In this document: piece by piece, positions 11,373 through 23,346 of the stretch
How positions within the stretch are numbered: position 1 is the first letter of the stretch
Layout: each line of letters begins with the position of its first letter
From: Scenedesmus sp. ARA3
Lineage: Eukaryota > Chlorophyta > Chlorophyceae > Sphaeropleales > Scenedesmaceae
Assembly (NCBI GenBank): GCA_004335835.1
Contig: RWJK01000881.1
Span: 1-64,000, forward strand
Length of the DNA stretch: 64,000 nucleotides
Direction: 5' to 3'
The notes under the pieces: generated by a model
Told to the model about the DNA's origin: nothing
Databases searched by the model: none
The model's input: the letters and a program-made list of their open reading frames with translations, nothing else
Position numbers and translations under genes: made by a program

Positions 11373-14300
11373 TTACGCTGCTGCGCACACCCATGTGCTG
11401 CCGCCAAGAGGGGCAGCAACAGTCTGCCAGAACAGCGTGCAGGTTCCTAGGTCCGAGTCAGTGCAGCCAAAGATGGGTGCGGTGTTGTCGGTGCCACCCC
11501 TTGCTGGCCTGGGGAAGCTTCCAGGGCAGGCGGTGGACGTCTTGAAGCAGCCCTTGAGCGTAGCAGTTAAGCCTGGCGTCTCAACAATGAACCGCGGGTA
11601 CGCGCCGATAGAGCTGGTCGCGGCAGCGTTGCACCTTGTGACAGCGCGGTCGAAGGCCATACAGCCGTCAGGGGTGCACTGGCCGGCCGCGGTGGCGGCC
11701 TGTGCGTCGCCGCTGCACATGGTCACTGGGTTGGTTGCTGGGCACGTTGCGAGCGTTGTCTGGCACGAGTCCAGCGTTGCGTTTGTGGTCAGCAGGAACT
11801 TTGAATGCTCCTTGGGACAGGCAGCAGACTTCACGCAGCCAAGCAGGGCATTGCCGGGAACGCCTGCTGCTGACACCTCAGCATCATAGCCCGCAGCACT
11901 GACGCCGCCACTGAGGACAGCACCACATCCCTGCGAGAGTGCAATGGCCCCCACGCCGGAGAGGCATGCGGACAGCACTGCCGTGGAGTCAGCCGCCGCT
12001 GTGCGGTCATACAGCGCAAAGCTCCACGCTGCTGGCACGACGGAGCTCGGGCACTTGCCGGTTGCTGCTGCGCCAGTGATGGGGTTGTAGCAGCCAGCTA
12101 GGCTGGAGCCGTCTGTCAGAGAGGTGGTGAAGCCTGTGACGGTGCTGCAGTTGGTGGTGCCTGGTGCACGGAAGATGCAGCGCGTGAGCACTGCGCCCTG
12201 AGTAGTGGCGTCCTGGCTGTACAGGGACAGGGTGCGGTTGCTGACCTTGGCGCATGAGGTGAAGTTGGCAGCTGCCTGCCAGCACTGCTCGTCGGCGCTG
12301 TTAGACGCCAGAGATGCGGGGATGTAGCCTGATGGGCAGTTGCCGGTGGAGGACTTGCAGGCAATCAGCTTGTCACCATCGCTGCGGCAGGTTGTGGCAG
12401 GGCAGGGCAGGGAAATCAAGTAGGCAGGGGCAGCAGCACACAATCAGAGCGCGTCCGAGCATTGCAGCGGCACCAGCACAGAAAAAGTCGAACAGAGATG
12501 CAGCTGCTTCTGGGCAATGACCTTTCTGGGCATGCTTAGCTGCAACAGCCACGTGCACATTCGTGCATCAGCACAAGGCTGTTCACAAAGAATGTCCCCC
12601 GCACATGTTCACAGGGAGTGTTCACCGCAGATGTTCACTCACTTGTAGATCGGCACGGGGAATGTCGCGCCGCCAGGGGTGACGGTAGCGGCGCACGTTG
12701 CGCTGGCAGCCAGGCTAGCGCGGCAGTGCAGCGCGGTGGCGCCATCCAAAAAGGTGATGGGGAAGAAAGAGGGGCAGGTGGCACCATTGATGCAGCCCAC
12801 AAGTGCGCTACCGTCTGGGCTGAAGACTTCCAGCCCACTAAAAGCACCCACGGCGCAGGTTGGCGTGCCAGTGATAGGCGTAATGCATGCCTCTAGCTGT
12901 GTGGTAGAGGCCAGGCTGAAGCTCCGGGTTCCGCTGCATGAAGATGCAATGCTCTTGCACTCCACCACCGTGCCGCCAAGGGTGTTTGACACCTCAACAG
13001 GGAAAGCAGAAGGGCCTGTGGAGAAAGGGCGGGGCAGTGAGCAGCAGCATTGTCAGCGATGCGTCAAGTGGCTGCTACACCCAATGCGACACGCCACAAG
13101 TTTGCTGTTGATGGCCGCGACAAGCTTGCAGGATAACAATAACCGCTATGGAGTCCAACAAGTAGGGAACAGTAGCGCAATTTCCAAGCAGGCAGCAGAG
13201 CTCGCTCACATATTGTGGTTGCAGTCACGCAGCCAGACAGCAGGCCGCCGTTTGTCGCTGGGATGTTGAACGTTGTGGCAGTGCCGTTGCAGGCGTTTGC
13301 AGGGCCAAGAGCCCTGCACTCCGCCAGCGCAGGTCCGGGCATGGTGATGTAGCTGAACGGAGCAGCAGCAGGGCACAATGTCGCGTCGCTCCTGAGGCAA
13401 CCAATGACGATGCTGCCGTCGGGGCTGCGCACAACCTTGTTGTATGTCCCCTCGGTGGCAATGCCGTTGATTGGCGCTGACGTGGCTGCAGTGATGGTGA
13501 GGCCTGATGCGCAGTTAGCTCCGATGGCGGGCCTGTAGCACTGTGTGAGCAGAGACTCGCCGGCCTTAACCTCGGTGTACATTGGGAAGGTGTAAGCGCT
13601 GAAGTCAAAGTTGGTGCCCTTGGCTCCACATCCGAGGCTTGCTGCCAGGCAGCCGATTGTGAAGCCGAAGTCGTCGCGCATAGTGAGGGGGAAGTCGTCA
13701 TTGCTGCAGAGAGCAACAGATGGGAGGGGTTGCAGAGCAGCGCGGCATCAAAGAGTGAGCGGCTGCTGGGTGTGTTGCGCAAACAGGTGGCGGATGCTGC
13801 GTGGCAGCAAGTGTGGTGGCGTTGGAGAACAGTGCTTTTTTTGTTGTGCCTGATACATCCTTGATGCCTGAGTGCACGGGAGGGTACATGCTCAACAGGT
13901 TGCTGTGGGTATGCATGAATAGCTGAACAGACTGCATGCATGCATCAACTGCCAACGCATACATCGCATGGCAGGGCGGTGAGTTGCTGCTGCAGGCGCA
14001 GTGCGAGGGCTCACCACTTGAGGTTGGTCTTTGGTGAGCATGACACCACAGTGCCGTTGGCGTTGACGAAAGGAGCGTCTTCCTTGCACACAACAGCCAC
14101 AATCACATTGGGGCTGCATTCTGTGAGCACGTTGGCTTCCTTGGTTTCCTTGGGGTAATCTGCAGGGCACTTGGTGCTGCCGGCCTCAATGCACCTGCAG
14201 AAAGCAAACGAGGACGTGTGCACAGGCATGTTAGGGTTTGAGCCATCCCTTTACTGCAGCCAGCAGCGACATCATCGGGGACAGAGCATCGTGACAGACA

Positions 14301-14774
14301 GGGCTGCTGCCTTTGCTGCCTGCAGCAGTGAGCGCAGCTGTGCAGCAACTGACAGAGATTGCAATCGCACTGCGCACTCACCCGACCACGTTGCTGTTGG
14401 AATCCTTCACTGTGATGGTGTAAGCAGCAGCATTGACGTCCTTGGCTGTTGTGCCCATTCCGGCGGCAGACAGGTTACATGTGCCCCTTGAAGTGCGGCA
14501 GCCAATTGTTGCGGGGACACCAGTGGTGGCATCCGGCTTCAGGAGAGCGAGACCCTGGGGCGCTGTGCAAGAGTCATTGAACTGCAGGCAGCAGCAGGAC
14601 GTGTATGGGTCAGCACGCCAGCACCATCCGGTTGTGTTGTTTGCTGCCGAGCACGTTGTGTACTGCTGCGCATCCTCACATTGGAAGGCTGCGGTCAGCA
14701 CCCAGCGGTGGGTATGCAGCTGACTGCTGCTGACAATGGCAGTGCCATCTGATAACACTGAGCGCATGATCGCA

Positions 14775-14806
<32 letters not shown>

Positions 14807-15781
14807 TCACCCTGCGGCACTCGATGGTGCGAGATGAATCAAACAGGCAGGTGCTTGTGCTGGTGCCGCAGTTGGCGGGGTTGACAGCCATCACTTCCAG
14901 AGGGAACTCCAGGTCAGCAGCAGCCACGTTGGGGCATGCATTGTCTGCGCCAAGGGTCAGGCACGCAAACAGCTTGCCGTTCAAGCCACGCGCAGGCACG
15001 TTCCATTTGGGAGTCTGGCCCAGCGTCGGGTAAGGCGGGCACTGAGACACGTCCTTGCAATCCTGCAGGCCCCATGCGGGGGCGGAGCGGAATGCCACAA
15101 AGGGGCAGCCGTCGGCGCTCTTGATGCAACCTGTACAGGCGCAGGAGGAGCAGCAGCCACGGGAAGAGGGTGCAGACGATGAGTGAGAGTGCCTTGAAAA
15201 GCAAAGGTGGCAGCAGCAGATGCGAGCTGTGTTATTCCTCTCCGCGCTGATGAGCAGCAAGTGTGGCGATGTAATTTGTGCTAGCAAGTGCTTGTGCGCC
15301 GCACGTTTCTGCATGCTGCATGCAGCGCACGCCATGCATACATGGCCCTGCCATGGCATCTCCTGCTGATGCCTACAGCGGGGTTGTATGCAGATGCGCT
15401 ACTGCCCTGCTTTGGCAGCAAACATTCCTAAGCAGCAGCGCTCACCCAGCAGCTTTTCGGCGCTGTCAGTGACAGGTGTATCGTAGCCGGCAACGTTGCA
15501 GGTGGTGAGGTTGCGGCACTCAGTGATGACCTGGGGCTTGCCATTCCACAGCGCAACGAAGCCAGCAGGGCAGTTGCTGCCAGGGGTGCTGCATGCCTCA
15601 AGCTTAGCGCCGTTGAAGGTGGCAACGCTGTGAGAGGCTGGGCATGCTGCAGTGTTTGATGCCAGGCAGGCCACCAGCAGGGTTGCGTTGTACTGCTTGA
15701 TGGGGTTTGACGCGCTGTTGCAGAGGCATGCCTTTGCGGTGTCGTCGTAGACGGCGCCGGGGATCTCCGTGCAGGTCTGCA

Positions 15782-15817
<36 letters not shown>

Positions 15818-17379
15818 CAGGTGAGAGGTTTGGGTGACAGGGTGCCTTCAGGAGCCAGGCAGTGTGAAACTTTCAGTGCAGTGAAGCACTTTCAGTGCTT
15901 CGCCTTGCTGCAGTGTGTTAAAGATGGAGCATGAAAGGCAAGGTAACGGGGACAGGAAGCAGGCGATGCTGCGGCTGCCGCTGTCACAAGCAAGGCAGCA
16001 CATGCACGCACAACAGCCGGCAGTGCCTGCAGTGCTTGTCTGCATGGCAAAGGTGAAATACCGCTACTTTTAACGTTGTTTTACTTATTCCACTACTTGG
16101 AGGCGGGTCTCCGACCCTGCTTCCAGATCTAAGCGCTTCTGCTCACCGGGGCGGGGCTGGGGCTGGGGCTAGGAGAGGGAGATGGGGATGGTGAGGGGGA
16201 TGCTGGCTCTGGAGAGGGAGAGGGAGAAGGAGAGGGGGAGGGTGATGCTGGGGTGGGGCTGGGGCTGGGTGAAGCGGGCTTGGGGCTGGGGGTAGGCAGA
16301 GCACAGGGTGCCGCATATGGCTGGGCCGTAATCTGGGGCGAGGCAGCTGCACGTTACGTCAACAGATGGCAGCAGGCAGCAGGGGTGAGGAGGGGCAGGC
16401 GTTTTGAGCAAGCATTCTGCGGCTGCTGCAACTGCCCAGTGTACTGATTCAACTGGTTTGCGCGGTGTGGTTCACTTGCAGAGTTGCTGCGCCTGATGGG
16501 CGTGCACTTCGAACCCAGCGCTAGCGCAGCACTCTGCATGGCACCAAGCACCTCTGCACTGTGCATTCACTGCACCATGCAGTTGCTAGAGCATTACTTT
16601 GTAATATGTCAACTCACTGTTGGCGAGCGCGCGCCTCTTGAAGGTGTTCAGGTAGGTTTTGGTGCTTGCATACAGGGTGGCGTCGTAGCCGCCGGCGCAG
16701 CCAGCGCGCGCTCCCGCCGTGCGCAGCATGTTCCTCCTGGCTAATGCAGTGGCCTGCACCGCTGAGTTGCCGAAGACAACAGCCCTCACCCATGCCCTCA
16801 GCGAGGAGAACTGTGGGGGAAAGGTCTGGCCCTGCAAAGAGCAGCAGTGAATCACAACGCAGCAGCAGCAAGAGCAGGAGCAGCAGCAGCAGCAGCAGCA
16901 GGCGGGAGTGTTAAACCCTCAGGCACACCCCAACTGAGCGCTGCAGACCTTGCGGAGCCGGCATAATGCAGTGTGCCTAGTGCAGACAAACAGCAGCACA
17001 TCAGAATGACAACACCTGCAGGCGCAACCAAGCCGGCGTTGATCAGCATGCTGCACACACCTGGCACGCTGTCACCCTGATTGGCAGCAGCAGCACACAG
17101 CAAGCAGCGTCACGCTGGCCTCACCTGGCGCGGAACCCTCTCGCACTTGTCGTTGAGGTTCATGATGACCACTGTGTTGGGTTGAATGCCCAGGTACCTT
17201 GCTACATCAGCCTTCACAGCGTTCCTGAATCCTGCGTTGAAGCCGGGGGCGTTCGCTGTGCAGCTGCCATTGACAGCCACAGAGAACTGCAGGTGATACG
17301 ATCTGGCTTGTGCGTTGACGCCTGCTGCTGCAACGCACAGCAGCAGGGCCACGGCGAGAGAGCTGCGGAGCCCCCTCAT
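11373..17379 (-). CDS. Secreted Cys-rich hydroxyproline-rich glycoprotein (cell-wall type)
   Basis: Ten exons keep phase: 17379-17125, 16831-16618, 16346-16147, 15776-15446, 15130-14811, 14719-14382, 14194-14015, 13703-13210, 13015-12643, 12381-11373, giving 1237 aa. Residues 1-23 are a signal peptide (MRGLRSSLAVALLLCVAAAG). A globular N-terminal domain (about 25-156) is followed at 157-223 by a (Ser-Pro)n rod with TPSPKP and EPASP breaks, the classic substrate for prolyl hydroxylation and O-glycosylation. The remaining 1,000 or so residues are tandem Cys-rich modules with recurring L-x-GC and CP patterns. No transmembrane anchor is visible. The layout recalls volvocine wall and pherophorin proteins, but I cannot assign a pherophorin domain. 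Role inferred: extracellular matrix or wall component. The acceptor of exon 14719 is the least certain. Confidence 0.82.
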
Positions 17380-18966
17380 GCTGATGATGGTAGGTGAGCC
17401 TGCTGCAGGAACAGGGGAGGAAGAAGAGGAGCGGCAGCGTGTCCACCGTTAGATTCACGAAAGGTCAGCACGAATATGCATATCGATATGTCTAATGTAC
17501 TTAGTAGCTGCGAGCGGGCTGTGGCGGTGTGACCAGCGCATTGTACGACGGCAGGACCAAAGCCCATGCCAATCGAATCCTGCATGTATGCGCAGTGGAG
17601 CTGCCAGGACCGTCTCTAAGCGCGTGCCTGCGGTTATAATAATACATAGAGTCGTTTGTATGCTGCGGCACGTGTGCAAGAGCACGCAGAAGTCACCAAC
17701 CACTTCTGCACCATGTTGCTGCCCGTCATTGCAGGGATCTGCGCTGGGTACTCTGCTTATAAGCTTACCTTATCACAAAGAACTATGATCTGTAAGGTTC
17801 GCAAGCAGAAGGCTGCTGTCGCTTGCGGCAGGCGTGGGTTGGGTTACTGCGCACAATACGTTGGCTGCAATGAGCGATGAAGCTTAACACTTCTACCTTG
17901 ACTAGGATGACTTCAGGAGCTATATAGGGCCGCTGTGCTGGTTGGACGTCTGCTGAGTTCTGTGCTGGTTCTAGTGTTCTTCGGGTCTGTGGTTTATGAA
18001 GCCCGGAAGAAGGGCAGAGCTGCCCTGACATGCAAAACCAACCTAAACAAAACAACGAAAATTAGGGTGGTATGCGGGTGTGTTACGCTTTGTACTGAAA
18101 GGAAAAGGCGTCATGGCAAAGCGGGAATGCAGCAAGCGCCGGGCATACCAGCACAAGTGCAACATCACACCCAATTGTAAGCACAAAATTTTACTATAGT
18201 TTTTCCAATTGCGTACGTGCTCAAAAACTTTAAGGATACACTGCTGGCTATTGGTCACATGCACGCTGCGTAACCGGGCTTGAAGCGGTCAAGCACAACA
18301 TTTACTAGCTTTGCTGCTTCGATGGCTGAGAGCTGTGTCATATGTTAAGCCATATACAGCGTATACTGGCCCTGCTGCTAATGAATCAGCCGTCCCGCGG
18401 AGGCTGTTCAGCGGGCGTTGGGCTGGAGACCTACTGGTTCAGACCAACAAAGCCAACAGCAAAGCTCGCGTTGCAGATTGTCGCAAGTGACACACGCCAA
18501 CATGATTCTTCTACATATATGTTCAATATGCGCTCAACTAGCAGCCACACATGCGAAGCCAGTGGATGGCTGGTCAACAACAAAGACCATCACAAAACTG
18601 TTTTTTCACCAAGCGTCTGCCCTTTGATGCATTGCAAGCTGCACATGCTCAGGAAAATGGGTCATCACGGCAGCATCTTTGCTGACGCTTTGCAGCTTAT
18701 ACAACAGGCTGGATGGACAAATATAGCAGCTGATGCTGGTCAGCTGTAATTGGGCTGACCTCAATGCTCCACGAGGACGCACTGCCTGCTGGCAGGGATC
18801 TGTCGAGGGACAAACTAGCATAGTAAATGCAAAGCTGCGCACCTTCAAGCAAAGGTGGACCAGAATATATTTCCTAGAAGATGGCAAATACATGAGCCAT
18901 CAATATGCAACGTCCGCAAGAGAGCGCATCAAACTCTGTACACCAACTTCAAACTAAGCAGGTAGT
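17380..18966. other. Intergenic region upstream of the glycoprotein gene
   Basis: Contains the likely promoter of the - strand glycoprotein gene (right of 17379) and the 3' flank of the ARM-repeat gene. The region looks more AT-rich than the genes beside it. I see no supported gene; the longest open frames have neither splice context nor motifs. Confidence 0.5.
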
Positions 18967-19010
18967 TCACAGGGCACTGGCCAGCAGCTGCTCAGCTGCA
19001 GCTGCCAGCC

Positions 19011-19066
<56 letters not shown>

Positions 19067-19950
19067 GATGCACTCAGCGCCACCTGCCTAGCTAGGCCAT
19101 CTAGCCAAGCCAGCAGCCCAGGCTTGCGTGTGTAATCATCCACAGCCAAGCAGCTGCCATACAGCGCAGACAGCCAGCCGCGCTGCGCTGCTGCAGGTGC
19201 TGCCAGCACTGCTGCTGCCACTATCTGCAGCACACTCGGCAGCAGCCCATAATCAACCACCTGCACTGCCAGCTGCACCAACTCAAACAGCTTGTCAGCA
19301 GCATCAACCAACAACTGAGGGGTGCTGCTGCCGTTACTGTGTAGTGCCAGCTGCCCCGCCCTGTCAGCAACCAGCTTTAAAGCCAGCAGCGTCATTGCAC
19401 TGCCAGCTGGCAGCTGCCGCACAATGCTGTTGAACCCTACTGCTAAGCCCTCCATGCTGCCAAACCCTGGCAGGGCAGCAAGGGAGCGCTGCAGGTACAG
19501 CGGCACAGCCTGCTCCAGTGTCTGCTGTAAGGATCGATGCTGCTGCTGCTGCTGCTGCTGCTGGGTGCTTTGTAGCTGTTCGCTTGCTGCTGCTGTGGCG
19601 GCGGCTGTGCCTGTTTGGGCCTCTGCTGTCTGTGCATCTGCTGCTGCTGATGCTGCTTCCGCTGCTGCAAGCGAGAAGAGCCCTGCTACAGCAGAGTGTG
19701 CTGCATGTGACAGCTGAGCCACTGGGTGCGGCGCCAGCAGCAGCAGCAGCGGCAAGCTTGCTGCTGCAGCAGCAGCTTGGTTCGCAGACGCCTTGCAGGC
19801 GAGCGGCAACAGAGGCACAGTGAAGCTCAGTCTGGCAACAACCACAGGGTTTGCAACCCAGGCAGGCGCCACACTGCTGCTGCTGCTGCTGGTTGTGGTG
19901 AGGCTGCTGTTAGGACTTGCTGTGGGCTGCTGTGCAGCACCAGCAGCTGC

Positions 19951-19986
<36 letters not shown>

Positions 19987-20874
19987 CCCAGCCTCGCCCA
20001 GCAGAGGCTGCAGCAGGGAGTCATAGCAGGGCAGCGCAGCTGCAAGGAACGCATCTGCTGCCGCACTGCTGCTCGCAACTGCAGTAACCAAGGCCCTCAG
20101 CAGCTCGACATAACTCGGCAGCTGCACCTGACAGAACTGCAGAGCTGCCAGGGCAGCCAAGCCCTCTGCTGCTACTGCTGCTTGCAGATCAATGCATCTG
20201 TCTGCTGGCCCTGCTGCTGCTGGTGCTGCTGCTCCAGCGCCTGCTGCACCCTGCTGCTGCCACAGTGCAGCCAGCAGCGCCACATGCACTGCAAACAGCC
20301 TGTCTAGCTGCTGCCTCGCTGCTGCTGCATCCACTGCCTGCAGGACAGCAGCAGAGCAGGCCTGCAGGTAACAGCTGTAACTGCTTGCAAGCTGCTCTGC
20401 AGACTGCTGCAGCGCAGACAACAGCTGCAGCATTGCATTTGGCTGCAGCCGCGCCACTGCAGCTGCAAGGCTTTGCAGCAGCATGCCCACTTCATGTGGC
20501 GGATGCTGCTGCTGCTGCACTGCAAGCCACTGGTTGGCTGCAGCAGCATCGCCGCAGCTCCCAGCGTAGTGGAAGAGTCCTGCCATGCTACAGCCTTGCC
20601 CTAACAGGTACGACAAGCTGCAGAGGGTGCCTGCTGTACTCTGAACCTGCTGCTGCTGCTGCAGCTGCTGCAAGACAGGCCCATGCCCTGACATGAGTTT
20701 GCTGTAACCCTGGCCCAGCAGCAGCGTGCAGAAGCAACCAGCAGCACCATCCCCGGCGCTTAGCGGCGCTACCTGCGTGGCTGCCGGCGCGCATCGTTCG
20801 CATGCAGCTACAGCTGCAGCTGCAAGCAGCACCGCCTGCTGCTGCAGCTGCTGCATCCAGTGCGGCTCAAGCTC

Positions 20875-20908
<34 letters not shown>

Positions 20909-21443
20909 GTTTCCCGGCCTTGCAGCTGCCTGCTGTGCTGGCGAGCTGTATGGTGTTGACGATGCCCTGCAGCATGGGGCTTGACCCTTGCAGGAGCTGC
21001 TGCTGCTGCTACTGTTGCTGCCCATACATCATCCACAACAGCAGCACCAGCAGTGCCAGCAGCAGCAGCAGCAGCAGCAGCCAAGGCTTCTAGGCAGCCA
21101 GCAGCCGTGCCTGCTGCCACAGTGCCTGCTGCTGCTGCCAGCTGCAGGCTGGTATCTTCAGCACAGGCTGCCTGCAGCAGGCCCAATAAACTGCACACTG
21201 CCTGGAAGCTGCTATGCAAGCTGAGGGGTGCTGCACTGCCACCAGCAACAGCAGCAGCAGCAGCAGCAGCAGCACTTCCAGCTGCTGCTGCTGCTGCTTT
21301 CCTGCAGAGGGTGAGGCCTACCTGCTGGCCAAGTGAGTAGAGCCCGCACAGGCAGTGAGCTAACTCAGCTGCTGCCAGCTCTGCAGCTTGCTGTCTACCC
21401 CAGCGCTGCAGTGCCATTGCTGCCGCTGCTTGCTCGCTGCCGT

Positions 21444-21478
<35 letters not shown>

Positions 21479-21996
21479 TGGTGGGAGTGTCCTTGCTGTG
21501 GCTGTTGCACCTGCTGGCATCTTTGGTGCAGGGCTGCTGGTAGTGCATCGTCCAAAGCAGCAAGCAGGCAGCACAGCAGCCAAGCCAGCTGCTGCGGCTG
21601 CTCCTGCAGGATTAGCACAGCATAGCATATGTGCGAGGTTCAGCCAAAAAACAATATGACATGCGGTTGCACACATTACAAAGCAGCCTTTCACAATGGC
21701 CCGCTGTGACTGAGTATGTGATGCATGCATGCCCATCCAACAGTACAGCGTCAAACAAGAGAGCAGCACACCTCAATCGGCAGGCCTGACGTTTACATTG
21801 CTGCAGGAAACAGCACAGCAGTAGCCTGAACACACTGCCTACCTTGCATGTCACCATCAGCTGCTGATACGACCACAGCAGCTGCGGCAGAAGCGCAGGC
21901 TGCTCTGCCAACATCAGCGGCAGCACCGCTGTAGCACCACTGCATGCGGCAGCTACTGCAGCGTGCTGCAGCTGGGCTGCGGAAGGACCTGTGTAT

Positions 21997-22049
<53 letters not shown>

Positions 22050-22474
22050 GTGTAATTGCAACGCAACAGTCAACCATGTGCTGTGCTTGTGCTGGAGCAG
22101 CTGGCACCATGCTATACGGAGGACAATGCAACACACCATGCAGCGGGACAGTTGCTGGCATGTAAGCAGGCAGTGGCATGATGCCTGTTGTGCCCAACAC
22201 ATGCTGCTTGTGTCGTGCCCGCAGGCGTCCAACTAGCAAGTACCTTATGTGACGATGCAGCCCACACACCTGATACTGCTGTCAGTGCCGGTGCAAAGAA
22301 ACCCAGCGCAGGTGCCAGTACTGGCAGCAGTGCATGCTCTGCAGCGCTGCCTGCAACAGCAGCGCCAGGTGTGGGCTCCTGCAAAGCAGCACACACTGCT
22401 GCAAGTGCTTGCTGTAGCAGCGACTGGCACTGCAAGCTGTCTGCATGTTGCTGCTGCTGCGGTGCTTCACTGCC

Positions 22475-22507
<33 letters not shown>

Positions 22508-23102
22508 CCATGGCCGCAAGGGTCGCCTGGCATGCACGCCTGCAGCAATATGCAGCAACATGCAATCATTGCATGATGAGAATGCTCATCAACAGAGGAC
22601 TCATGCCATCGACAGTCAGAGCGAGCACTGCCTAGAGCAATCTTATAGATGTGTGCTTTCCGGCTATCTAGGCAAGGTCTGCTTGATTTCTGCTGCTCTT
22701 GTGACCCCAGCAACAAGCCAGCATTGATGAACACAACAGCACACCAGCATGTCGGACTTTGCTCAGCCGTGCACACCTGCAGCAGCTGGCCTGGCTTGAA
22801 GTGTATTAGCCGCATAGCGTGTGAGTAGGTCCAGGAGGGCAGGCCATGCCTCAGCACGCTGCTGAGGGGCAGCAGCAGATGCAAGCAGCACTGCTAGCAG
22901 CACCTGTGCCTGCTGCGTTGTGATGCCCCCAGGCCTGCTCCTGCTGCAGAACAAACCAAACAGCGTTACACGACACCGAGTTGCACCTTTCCGTAATGAA
23001 AGTGAACAAAATTCACAGCTCGAGTCACCTGAGCTCCCGTGCTGCCCTTGCCAACTCAGCATGATTACCCGAGCCCAGGATCTTCCAGAAACCAGCATCC
23101 AT
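18967..23102 (-). CDS. Large ARM/HEAT-repeat protein with poly-Gln tracts
   Basis: Five exons keep phase: 23102-23029, 22943-22777, 22539-22270, 21988-21843, 21603-18967, giving 1097 aa. The start MDAGFWKILGSG is the first ATG that yields the correct phase. The protein is almost wholly alpha-helical with Leu/Ala-rich repeats, interrupted by Gln runs in low-complexity loops, one of about 18 Gln near the C-terminus. The C-terminal block YLQRSLAALPGF ... VDDYTRKPGLLAWLDGL resembles, from memory, the plant ARM-repeat family that includes Arabidopsis At3g57570, whose length is similar. An importin/exportin-like protein is the main alternative. Function is not known. It is divergent from the LCIB gene across 244 bp. 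A CTG tract (transcribed strand) precedes the acceptor at 21988. Confidence 0.72.
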
Positions 23103-23346
23103 GACGCATTCACTACATCAGTTCTGCCCAGCGGCTGAACTTGCTAGCGAAATTATGAAGCACCACTTAGCACAGCAGTTGCCACGTGTGTCTGTTATGA
23201 CTAGTGGACTGCTGCTGGCGTTATGGCTGCAGGGTTGGCTGCTAAGGGCGGAACAATCGTATCACACGTACCGATCTCACCCTCAACTGCAGCGTATCTT
23301 GCCGAGGAATAGGTTGCTGTGCGCTGACCTACTCTGCGTTCAAACC
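23103..23346. promoter_or_regulatory. Bidirectional promoter between ARM-repeat and LCIB genes
   Basis: Only 244 bp separate the two start codons, which face away from each other, so both 5' UTRs and core promoters must fit here or overlap. No TATA box or low-CO2 element can be asserted by eye. Confidence 0.6.

Noticed and set aside
11278..11889. Long + strand open frame antisense to the glycoprotein gene
   Set aside because: It mirrors the GC-rich coding exon on the - strand, which has matching splice phases, Cys patterns and a signal peptide elsewhere in the gene.
12381..12443. Extension of the last glycoprotein exon upstream to an in-frame Met
   Set aside because: A pyrimidine-rich CCGCAG acceptor at 12382 joins in phase with the preceding exon, so the extra residues are intron.
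23101..23346. Upstream start for LCIB in the same open frame
   Set aside because: It would overlap the ARM-repeat gene's start, and the sequence is not transit-like. MQPVPCSLVKSQ at 23347 gives a better transit peptide.
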